A stretch of DNA of 7,315 bases, taken from Candidatus Rifleibacteriota bacterium (GTDB lineage: Bacteria; Riflebacteria; Ozemobacteria; Ozemobacterales; Ozemobacteraceae). The position numbers and the translations under genes were made by a program. Location: positions 1-7,315 of the forward strand of contig JAKJFO010000204.1 in NCBI GenBank assembly GCA_022704885.1, read 5' to 3'. The notes beneath the pieces were generated by a model, which searched no databases, was not told where the DNA came from, and saw nothing but the letters and a program-made list of their open reading frames with translations. This document shows positions 1-5,343 of this stretch, piece after piece. Position 1 is the first letter of the stretch, and the number at the start of each line of letters is the position of its first letter.

Positions 1-357
1 AGCGCCGCTGATATACTGGCGACAATTATGAACCGGCCACTCGCCGGCGAGCTCTGCCAACTCGTCAATATCGACCCTGAATCAGCCTTTGGCAGACTGC
101 CCGGCCAGCAGCGCGACAACCTGATCAAACTGCTGACCGCCACACCGCTGACCGTCATCGGGCACGCCGGCTTCGCAGCAGCTATGGTCACCCGCGGCGG
201 TGTTTCCCTCAAACAGATCAAACCCGAAACTCTCGAAAGCCAGCTCGTCAAAGGCCTCTATTTCTGCGGAGAAATCGTCGACCTGGACGGCCCCTGCGGC
301 GGCTACAACCTGCAATGGGCCTTTTCCAGCGGCCATCTCGCCGGCCAGCTCAAGTAA
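1..357 (+). CDS. BaiN/HI0933-family NAD(P)/FAD-dependent oxidoreductase, C-terminal part (5' end outside window)
   Basis: The reading frame is open from base 1 and ends at TAA 355-357, giving 118 visible residues; an ATG at 28 is internal. The last 60 residues carry the signature of the HI0933/BaiN (YhiN-like) flavoproteins: a TRGGVSLKQI stretch, then GLYFCGEIVDLDGPCGGYN and QWAFSSGHLAG at the end, which forms the FAD-binding tail of the Rossmann-type fold. Members are cytoplasmic FAD proteins of about 400 residues; one, BaiN, was linked to bile-acid dehydroxylation, but the role of most is unsettled, so I give no substrate. The N-terminal GxGxxG motif is outside the window. The gene converges on the next gene with only 12 bases between stops, and I see no convincing terminator there. 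Family call is firm; function is not. Confidence 0.93.
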   Translation, partial: SAADILATIMNRPLAGELCQLVNIDPESAFGRLPGQQRDNLIKLLTATPLTVIGHAGFAAAMVTRGGVSLKQIKPETLESQLVKGLYFCGEIVDLDGPCGGYNLQWAFSSGHLAGQLK

Positions 358-369
358 GCAGTTTCATCA

Positions 370-927
370 TCAGGTTCTTTTTCTGAAGATAAAGGCAGCA
401 GCAGCGGCAAAAGCAAATAAAATCATTACCTGAACGTGTGGCTGCAGGCCAAAAATGTATTTGCTTCTGACGAAACGCTCATAAAAAGCGCGCTCGTTAT
501 TCTCGACCATCTGCTGATCATGAGCGGGAAAAGCCGGCATTTCAACATTTCTGTCAGACTCGCCTTCGTTCTGATGAAATTTACAGCAGACAATTATCTG
601 GTCTGGAGCATCGCGGTTCACCGCCGTAAGCAGCGGGGTGCCGGCCGACGGACAGCGTGCGACTTCTGCGATCTTGAGCTGCGCGGGCAGCGACATTTCG
701 TTTCGTTTCGCTTCGATATCGGCTATCAGCCAGTCGTAATTATCGGCGGTCACCGCACTTATATCAGAATCTGGAAAGCAGGTGCGATACTGATCGAAAA
801 TTCCGGCAAACTGACGGCACTGATTATGACAGGCGCCATAGGCGTTGAAATGCGCCGTTGTCTGCAGATTCGGAATAATGATAATCCCGGCGAACATTAT
901 CATGCAGAATATAATTATACTTCTCAT
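370..927 (-). CDS. unrecognised membrane-anchored protein with N- and C-terminal hydrophobic segments
   Basis: I do not recognise this 185-residue protein. Residues 3-20 are strongly hydrophobic (signal peptide or N-terminal anchor without a clear cleavage site), residues 165-181 form a second hydrophobic span, and the protein ends in RKRT. This suggests an extracytoplasmic loop of about 140 residues held at both ends. Cysteines are frequent: C33-x3-C37, C50, C92, C114 and C115. The stretch from C92 (CPSAGTP) to C114-C115-x-F-H recalls the 'CP-x-GG...C-x-x-H' C-terminal motif of some type IV pilin-like proteins, but the GFTLIE pilin start is absent, so this is only a resemblance. The stop of the upstream ankyrin/TPR gene lies 30 bases before its ATG, so the two are probably one operon. 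The ribosome site is weak (AGG about 10 bases before the ATG). The signal-like start and operon spacing favour it over the longer antisense frame at 436-1245. Confidence 0.72.
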   Translation of the reverse strand: MRSIIIFCMIMFAGIIIIPNLQTTAHFNAYGACHNQCRQFAGIFDQYRTCFPDSDISAVTADNYDWLIADIEAKRNEMSLPAQLKIAEVARCPSAGTPLLTAVNRDAPDQIIVCCKFHQNEGESDRNVEMPAFPAHDQQMVENNERAFYERFVRSKYIFGLQPHVQVMILFAFAAAAAFIFRKRT

Positions 928-957
928 ATCGATTCAGCCTGCTGGAAGCTATCTGGA

Positions 958-1941
958 CTATTTGTTAAGCGTGTCAAGAAGAGTTACAGCCTTTTCGTGG
1001 CCAGGGCTGCGCTGAAGAAGTTCCTGGCAGACCTGCCTGGCTTCGTCTGTTTTTCCGGACTTCGCCTGGGCAAGAGCCAGATAATAGGCGTAGTTGTCGT
1101 TTCTCGAATCAGCCTTGTAGCAGATTTCGAACAGCGGCAGCGCCTCGCTGAGTTTCTTTTCTTTGGCCAGATTCATGGCTTTCTTAAAAGTCTCAGCGGT
1201 CTTATCGACCTGTTCGACTGGCGCAACATCAGCAGCCGGCGATGATTCTTTGCTCTCAGATTTTGCAGCAGAAAGCAGCTTAACCAGCTCTTCGCTGTTC
1301 TCAGCCTTCGCCATCTCGAGAGGCGAAACTCCCTCGGCGTTTTTCTGGTGTGGATCCCCACCGCTGGCCAAAAGCAGTGATACGATTTCACTCTTACCAC
1401 CTTTTACGGCACTGTGGAGCGGCGTCCATTTTTTTATCGCATCGCCGGTTGTCGGCAAATTGGGATTCGCGCCATGTTTGAGAAGAAGGCTGACAACCTC
1501 AGAGTGGCCGCTCATCGATACATAATGCAGAGGTGAAACACCGTTCTTATCGGTTCGGTTGGCGTCGGCTCCGGCTTCGAGGATTCTCTTGATGACATCA
1601 GTCTTGAGGCCGGGAGACCAGGCGCTTATTGCGACATCGAGCGGATAATCGCCGTTCGACTGCTCAACTTTCGGATCGAAACCAGCTTCAATCATTTCCG
1701 CAACCAGATCATCGCGGGACATTCTTATGGCAAGAATAAACGGATGCCCCTTATGCGCATTTTCGAGCATTGTTGCCATCATCTGAGTCTCGGGGTTAGT
1801 TTTAAGTCTTTCCATTACCGCCAGAGCTTCTTTGGCAGCCGGGCAGTCGAAATCGGGCTGGCCGGCGTTCAAAGTCGCCGCTCCAATAGCTATAACGAGA
1901 AAAAGCAATAATACTGATGCAGATTTTTGTCTGAATAACAT
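958..1941 (-). CDS. exported ankyrin-repeat protein with C-terminal TPR repeats
   Basis: The 327-residue product starts with a signal peptide (MLFRQK, hydrophobic residues 8-22, likely cleavage near residues 25-28). Ankyrin units follow at about residues 65-92, 96-129, 133-162, 170-199 and 203-227; the third and fourth are the most regular (SPLHYVSMSGH and TPLHSAVKGGK, each followed by SEIVSLLL/SEVVSLLL). A low-complexity Ser/Glu/Pro/Ala linker spans about 228-247. Two TPR-like helical pairs cover about 249-282 and 283-316. Both repeat types are protein-binding scaffolds, so a periplasmic or cell-surface adaptor role is inferred; no catalytic motif is seen. I chose the ATG at 1939-1941, not the in-frame ATG at 2026-2028, because GGAG sits 10 bases upstream, the signal peptide starts there, and the longer start would lie over the promoter candidate. 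It is followed by the 185-residue membrane protein, a probable partner. Confidence 0.88.
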   Translation of the reverse strand: MLFRQKSASVLLLFLVIAIGAATLNAGQPDFDCPAAKEALAVMERLKTNPETQMMATMLENAHKGHPFILAIRMSRDDLVAEMIEAGFDPKVEQSNGDYPLDVAISAWSPGLKTDVIKRILEAGADANRTDKNGVSPLHYVSMSGHSEVVSLLLKHGANPNLPTTGDAIKKWTPLHSAVKGGKSEIVSLLLASGGDPHQKNAEGVSPLEMAKAENSEELVKLLSAAKSESKESSPAADVAPVEQVDKTAETFKKAMNLAKEKKLSEALPLFEICYKADSRNDNYAYYLALAQAKSGKTDEARQVCQELLQRSPGHEKAVTLLDTLNK

Positions 1942-2004
1942 CTTTGTCTGGCTCCATTCGTTAAATTGCAGCTCAATCTGGACTGCTCTCAACTGATAAT
2001 AATC

Positions 2005-2033
2005 AATATAAACATTCATTTCAATCAATACAA
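2005..2033 (-). promoter_or_regulatory. candidate promoter for the ankyrin/TPR operon
   Basis: On the minus strand TTGTAT (2028-2033) and TATATT (2005-2010) are separated by 17 bases. The -10 box differs from consensus by one base and the -35 box by three. The start codon at 1941 lies about 60 bases downstream. An imperfect dyad (TGAT-AATA-ATCA, 1994-2005) overlaps the -10 edge and predicted start point, where an operator could sit. The box scores are moderate in an AT-rich stretch, so a chance match is possible. Confidence 0.42.
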
Positions 2034-2115
2034 ATCTTAACTACCAGCATGCAAAAAATACGACTATGTAGTAAAATTGCCGGGTAATTTGAAGAAATAA
2101 TTCACGGAGGTCACC

Positions 2116-2634
2116 ATGCAGAAGGAACGTAAAGCAAAGGTCATTGAAGTTCTCAACAAGGCCAGATCGATGGAACTCTACGCGATTCATCAGTACATGA
2201 ATCAGCATTATAATCTCGACGACGCCGACTACGGTGAACTGGCAGCCAAGGTCAAGCTCATCGCCATCGACGAAATGCGCCATGCCGAAGCTTTTGCCGA
2301 AAGAATCAAGGAACTCGGCGGCGAACCGACCAGTGATGTCGCCGACAAGGTCAAGAAGGGACAGGACGTCAAAGCGATTTTTCCGTTCGACGCCAAAGTT
2401 GAAGACGACACCATCGACGATTATAACCAGTTTCTGCTCGTCTGCCGCGAAAACGGCGACAACCTTTCTGTAAAGCTTTTCGAGCAGATCATCGATGAAG
2501 AACAGGCTCATTTCAGCTACTTCGACAACATAACCAACCACCTCAAAAATCTCGGCGACACGTTTCTGGCACGCATCGCCGGCACACCGGCCGATACCGG
2601 CCCGGCATCGAAAGGCTTCGCCAACCAGCCCTGA
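2116..2634 (+). CDS. bfr: bacterioferritin (haem-binding, with intact ferroxidase centre)
   Basis: This 172-residue protein is a bacterioferritin: a cytoplasmic iron-storage protein that oxidises Fe(II) and stores the ferric mineral in a 24-subunit shell. All six ferroxidase ligands are visible when aligned with E. coli Bfr: E20 (SMELYAIHQY), E53 and H56 (IDEMRHAE), E96, E129 and H132 (DEEQAH). The spacings match E. coli exactly (36 residues from E96 to H132). M54 between E53 and H56 is the haem-axial methionine, so haem binding is expected. Compared with the usual 155-160 residues there is a C-terminal tail of about 15 residues rich in Gly, Ala and Pro. The start is set by GGAGG five bases before the ATG. 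A strong terminator follows 22 bases after the stop, so it is probably a single-gene unit. I saw no clear Fur box directly upstream. Confidence 0.97.
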   Translation: MQKERKAKVIEVLNKARSMELYAIHQYMNQHYNLDDADYGELAAKVKLIAIDEMRHAEAFAERIKELGGEPTSDVADKVKKGQDVKAIFPFDAKVEDDTIDDYNQFLLVCRENGDNLSVKLFEQIIDEEQAHFSYFDNITNHLKNLGDTFLARIAGTPADTGPASKGFANQP

Positions 2635-2656
2635 TTTTTCTTACGCGATTACCAGC

Positions 2657-2689
2657 AGCAGCGCTCTTTCGGGGCGCTGCTTTTCTATT
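2657..2689 (+). terminator. intrinsic terminator after bfr
   Basis: AGCAGCGCTC (2657-2666) pairs with GGGCGCTGCT (2672-2681), with one G-T wobble, around the five-base loop TTTCG. A T-rich run TTTCTATTT follows. The hairpin begins 22 bases after the bfr stop codon. Confidence 0.9.
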
Positions 2690-2716
2690 TAGAGTTTGAT
2701 GTGATATCATGACGAC

Positions 2717-3070
2717 ATGAAACGCATCATTCTCGTAACCTTTCTGATTCTCGGATTGTGCCAGAGTCTGTGGCACACCGACCGGGAACTGCTGCCATAC
2801 AACCCGGATAGCTCGGGGCTCGAGCTCAACCAGCCATGCTCTTCCGAGGCAACACTCAGCAGCCCCAGGCCGGCCATGCGTTTCGGCCAGATATTCGCTT
2901 TCGGGCGTCAGCAGCCGCTGCAGTTACTTCACTGCCGGTTGAAAACGGCAGGTCAGACCGAGCCTTCAGGCTTTTTGCCGAACCGACACCGGCACCGCGC
3001 CCCCGATGATGCGGTACTCCCGCATGAATGGGGCATGACCCTGATTCAATTTCCCCGCAGCGACGGGTGA
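2717..3070 (+). CDS. possible small exported protein, unrecognised
   Basis: This 117-codon frame starts MKRIILVTFLILGLCQS, a plausible signal peptide (basic n-region, hydrophobic residues 4-16). The rest has no domain I recognise: it is rich in Pro, Arg, His, Gln and Ser, has few hydrophobic stretches, and has cysteines at about 41 and 73. There is no good ribosome binding site; the ATG is preceded by a tiny frame ATG-ACG-ACA-TGA whose stop overlaps the start in ATGA fashion. It lies after the bfr terminator, and no clear promoter is seen in the 27 bases between them. The amino-acid make-up after the signal resembles translated non-coding sequence, so this could be a real fast-evolving secreted protein, a decayed gene, or a chance frame. 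No better alternative exists on the other strand. Confidence 0.4.
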   Translation: MKRIILVTFLILGLCQSLWHTDRELLPYNPDSSGLELNQPCSSEATLSSPRPAMRFGQIFAFGRQQPLQLLHCRLKTAGQTEPSGFLPNRHRHRAPDDAVLPHEWGMTLIQFPRSDG

Positions 3071-3116
3071 TCCTTTCCGGCAAGAGAACCTCACAATCTC
3101 ATCACAGATTTATTTC

Positions 3117-3134
3117 GCGGCTTTTTTATGCCGC
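3117..3134. other. short inverted repeat with a T-run in the loop
   Basis: GCGGC (3117-3121) and GCCGC (3130-3134) flank TTTTTTAT. The T-run lies in the loop, not after the stem, so this is not a standard intrinsic terminator for either strand, although it sits between two plus-strand genes, about 35 bases before the next start codon. Confidence 0.35.
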
Positions 3135-3169
3135 ATCAAAAGCACAGGTTCATCTGAAAGGATTAAATC

Positions 3170-3313
3170 ATGGACAAAGGAAAACTCTCGTCAAATAACC
3201 CTGAAAGCGCCGATAACAGCGAAAAGCCTTCTGCAGTGATAGTTGATATAGTTGTCAAAACACTCATCACTCTCGCAATAGGGTTGCTCGTCATGTATTC
3301 AGGCCTGATCTGA
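3170..3313 (+). CDS. 47-residue single-span membrane protein
   Basis: This short frame runs from ATG 3170 to TGA 3311-3313. AAAGGA lies 6 to 11 bases upstream, a good ribosome site. Residues 1-22 are polar and rich in Ser, Asn, Asp and Lys (MDKGKLSSNNPESADNSEKP at the start). Residues about 23-45 form one hydrophobic helix (VIVDIVVKTLITLAIGLLVM) ending SGLI at the C-terminus. The layout fits a small inner-membrane protein with a cytoplasmic or exposed polar tail. I know no family for it. The CaCA antiporter starts 102 bases downstream on the same strand, with a strong hairpin between. An accessory or regulatory subunit role for the antiporter is possible from position but is only inference. 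The clean ribosome site and split polar/hydrophobic composition make it more credible than most frames of this size. Confidence 0.68.
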   Translation: MDKGKLSSNNPESADNSEKPSAVIVDIVVKTLITLAIGLLVMYSGLI

Positions 3314-3339
3314 TCACGATATGCCCATTTTGAAGACGG

Positions 3340-3373
3340 CAGAGAGGCCACAGATCCTATTGCGGCCTCTCTG
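3340..3373 (+). promoter_or_regulatory. perfect 10-bp hairpin between the 47-residue gene and the CaCA antiporter
   Basis: CAGAGAGGCC (3340-3349) pairs perfectly with GGCCTCTCTG (3364-3373) around a 14-base loop. There is no T-run after it (GCCCGTGTTTCTG follows), so it is not a classical intrinsic terminator. It lies 26 bases after the upstream stop and 42 bases before the antiporter ATG. It could be a weak terminator, an mRNA-stabilising or processing element, or a protein site. Confidence 0.6.
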
Positions 3374-3415
3374 GCCCGTGTTTCTGTTACTATTCATTTG
3401 TCAAGTGAGGCCATA

Positions 3416-4387
3416 ATGATTTTTAATCTTGAATTGGGGCTCATCGAAATCATCGCGATGATCGGCGCCGGATTCTACCTTCTCACAATTGCCGCCGACT
3501 GGCTGGTTAACGGCGCGGCGAACCTGGCAAAGCGCATCGGCGTTTCTTCGCTGGTAATCGGGCTGACCGTAGTTGCGTTCGGCACCTCGATGCCCGAGCT
3601 CGTCGTCAGTGTCGATGCCAGTCTCGCCGGTAACCCCGGCATCGCCGTCGGCAACGTAGTCGGTTCAAATATCTTTAACATCGCGCTGATTCTCGGCATC
3701 GCAGCGCTGATTCAACCGATCGCCTGCAGCAAAAATGTGATCCGTCGCGATGTTCCGGTCATGATCGCAGTCGCCGGGCTGTTCTGGTATCTGACGCAAG
3801 ACCGGCTCATCTCAAGAACAGAGTCGATCATACTGTTCTGCCTTCTCGTAATTTACACGATTTATTCATACTACAAGGCCAGCCAGGAGCCACAGACAGA
3901 AGAGAGCGCCGAGGCTCCCGCCGAAGAACCGACCACACTCTGGAAAGAACTCAGGCTCATCGCTACTGGCTTCGTCGCCATGATCGCCGGCTCGAAACTT
4001 CTGCTGCAGGGCTCGGTTGCCCTCGCCAAAGCTGGCGGAGTCTCTGACGAAGTCATCGGTCTAACCCTGATTGCCGCCGGAACCTCGCTTCCAGAACTGG
4101 CAACTTCGGTGGTTGCCGCTACAAAGGGTCAGTCAGATATCGCAGTAGGAAATGTTGTCGGTTCGAATATTTTCAATATTCTCGGCATTCTTGGAGTCGC
4201 CGGCATGATTTTGCCCCTCGATGTCTCAGAACACATGGCAAAAATCGACTGCCCGCTGATGTTCGTCATCAGCCTCGGGTGCCTGCCAATCATGCGCAGC
4301 GACCTCAAAATCACCCGCCTGGAAGGCCTTGTTCTTCTGGCAGCCTACCTTGGCTACACCTGGGTGCTCTTTCAGACCCCGACCTGA
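3416..4387 (+). CDS. CaCA-family calcium/sodium antiporter (YrbG-like)
   Basis: This 323-residue membrane protein has the two inverted alpha-repeats of cation/Ca2+ exchangers. Repeat 1 has GLTVVAFGTSMPEL (about 49-62, ion-binding E61) and AVGNVVGSNIFN (77-88). Repeat 2 has GLTLIAAGTSLPEL (about 215-228, E227) and AVGNVVGSNIFN (243-254). Around ten hydrophobic helices fit the family, and an acidic, Pro-rich loop at about 157-175 separates the halves, as expected. It should sit in the inner membrane and exchange Ca2+ against Na+ (or H+). I chose ATG 3416 because GTGAGG lies five bases upstream; a TTG at 3398 would add six residues without such a site. The position 27 residues after E227 is Asn (N254), where potassium-dependent NCKX exchangers have Asp, so K+ dependence is doubtful. 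A terminator follows at 4425. Confidence 0.95.
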   Translation: MIFNLELGLIEIIAMIGAGFYLLTIAADWLVNGAANLAKRIGVSSLVIGLTVVAFGTSMPELVVSVDASLAGNPGIAVGNVVGSNIFNIALILGIAALIQPIACSKNVIRRDVPVMIAVAGLFWYLTQDRLISRTESIILFCLLVIYTIYSYYKASQEPQTEESAEAPAEEPTTLWKELRLIATGFVAMIAGSKLLLQGSVALAKAGGVSDEVIGLTLIAAGTSLPELATSVVAATKGQSDIAVGNVVGSNIFNILGILGVAGMILPLDVSEHMAKIDCPLMFVISLGCLPIMRSDLKITRLEGLVLLAAYLGYTWVLFQTPT

Positions 4388-4424
4388 AAACATTCTGCAA
4401 CCGACGCAGTAGTGCAACTCTCAA

Positions 4425-4453
4425 AGCGCCCCCTCACCGGGCGCTCTTTTTTT
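4425..4453 (+). terminator. intrinsic terminator after the CaCA gene
   Basis: AGCGCCC (4425-4431) pairs with GGGCGCT (4439-4445) around a seven-base loop and is followed by C and seven Ts (4447-4453). It starts 38 bases after the antiporter stop. Confidence 0.9.
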
Positions 4454-4466
4454 CTACTCCAGCCCT

Positions 4467-4559
4467 GCAGATTTCTTTCTGGTGATCATCTGTGTAATCT
4501 GCGCAATCACCCGGGCGCTTCCATCCTGATGCGCCCGAGTATCACCCACATCCTGTGGG
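4467..4559. repeat. cluster of three inverted repeats in the convergent intergenic region
   Basis: Three perfect inverted repeats lie in a row: GCAGATT 4467-4473 with AATCTGC 4496-4502; CGGGCGC 4512-4518 with GCGCCCG 4531-4537 (12-base loop); and CCCACA 4545-4550 with TGTGGG 4554-4559 (3-base loop). They fill the gap between the CaCA terminator and the end of the minus-strand radical SAM/DUF4130 operon. None is followed by a T-run on the minus strand, so none is a standard terminator for that operon, but one or more may form its 3' end. The cluster could instead be a copy of an interspersed palindromic repeat. Confidence 0.6.
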
Positions 4560-4581
4560 CGACTGCGGATTGTTTTCTCTT

Positions 4582-5343
4582 TCAGCGGCCGGGGAGTTCG
4601 GTGAGATCCGACCAGTATTTTTTGGGTATGAACTTCTGCTGCAGTGCCAGATTAAGGCGCTCGCGCACAGCTATGCTGTCAAAAAAGCATTGCCAGAGTT
4701 TCTGGGTCGAGTCTTCTTTGGGGGAAGCGGCCGGCAGGTCAGTCGCTGCCCGTTCGGTTATTGTCCAGGCGCGCAGGTCGTACATCGCCGCCATTTCGCG
4801 CTGACGGTCGTGAATTATCCAGCGCTGGTCGGCGAAACGTTCGACAAAAAACGGCGCGAGAATCGGCAGAATAAAATGATCGGGCTTGATCGAAGCGTAA
4901 TAAAGATTGTCGCCAATACTGCGAAAGCGCAGCAAACCGAGAAAACGGTGGCGTTCAAAAGTCACTTTTTTCGCAAGCCGCTGAATCAGGCGCACACGCT
5001 CATCGGCCATAAACGAGTCTACTTTACTCTGTTTTTCGATGGCCAGCAGCAAATATCGCGCAACCGCCATTTCGATACCGGGCGCTTCTGAAAGAAAGGC
5101 ATGCCAGGCATTCAGCCAGGTTTCACGCGAAATACCCGGCAGCCTGAACACCTGCGGATTGCAAGCCGAACTGGCCAGCGCCAGTTCAGTCGAAGTGGCC
5201 GGCGCAACTTCTTCGCCGGCAAACAGCAGAGGCTGGCGGGCATTTTCGCGCTCGATACCGTCAGGCAGCTGACGCCTCCGCAACCATGGCACCAGACTGC
5301 ATATCAAGCCATAAAAAGAGCCATCGTAACGTAGTATATTCAT
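4582..5343 (-). CDS. DUF4130 / TIGR03915-type DNA metabolism protein, partner of the radical SAM protein
   Basis: This 253-residue cytoplasmic protein matches the DUF4130 family that travels with the radical SAM protein next to it. Landmarks: YDGSFYGLIC at 6-15; VTFERHRFLGLLRF at 127-140; PDHFILPILAPFFVERF at 154-170; WIIHDRQRE at 175-183; and the C-terminal LW..FF..I.VRERLN..LQQKFIPKKYW between 216 and 244. The length is normal for a stand-alone member. In other genomes the domain is also found fused to uracil-DNA glycosylase, which suggests a role in DNA repair or modification; the biochemical activity is not known. Its ATG overlaps the upstream TGA by one base (TGATG), and no strong ribosome site is seen, so translation probably depends on coupling to the radical SAM gene. 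The residue 30-65 region is variable and Ala-rich. Confidence 0.93.
   Translation of the reverse strand: MNILRYDGSFYGLICSLVPWLRRRQLPDGIERENARQPLLFAGEEVAPATSTELALASSACNPQVFRLPGISRETWLNAWHAFLSEAPGIEMAVARYLLLAIEKQSKVDSFMADERVRLIQRLAKKVTFERHRFLGLLRFRSIGDNLYYASIKPDHFILPILAPFFVERFADQRWIIHDRQREMAAMYDLRAWTITERAATDLPAASPKEDSTQKLWQCFFDSIAVRERLNLALQQKFIPKKYWSDLTELPGR

Noticed and set aside
393..420. Run of GCAGCAGCAGCGGCAAAAGC near the end of the 185-residue gene, considered as a microsatellite
   Set aside because: It encodes the alanine-rich part of the C-terminal hydrophobic span and is too short and imperfect to call a repeat.
436..1245. Long plus-strand open frame (269 codons) across the end of the ankyrin gene and the 185-residue gene
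   Set aside because: It starts at a GTG without a clear ribosome site, shows no domain, and is antisense to the ankyrin/TPR gene and to a frame with a signal-like start and operon spacing.
1942..2028. ATG at 2028 extending the ankyrin/TPR protein by 29 residues
   Set aside because: It would bury the signal peptide, has no ribosome site, and overlaps the promoter candidate; ATG 1941 has GGAG upstream.
2049..2087. 12-codon frame (ATG-CAA-AAA...) upstream of bfr
   Set aside because: No ribosome site and too short to separate from chance.
2041..2541. Minus-strand open frame antisense to bfr
   Set aside because: The bacterioferritin frame has all metal ligands and a ribosome site, so the opposite frame is a shadow.
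3398..3415. TTG start extending the CaCA protein by six residues
   Set aside because: ATG 3416 has GTGAGG at ideal spacing, while the TTG has none.
4555..5091. Plus-strand open frame antisense to the DUF4130 gene
   Set aside because: The minus-strand frame has full family motifs; the plus frame is a shadow with no recognisable protein.
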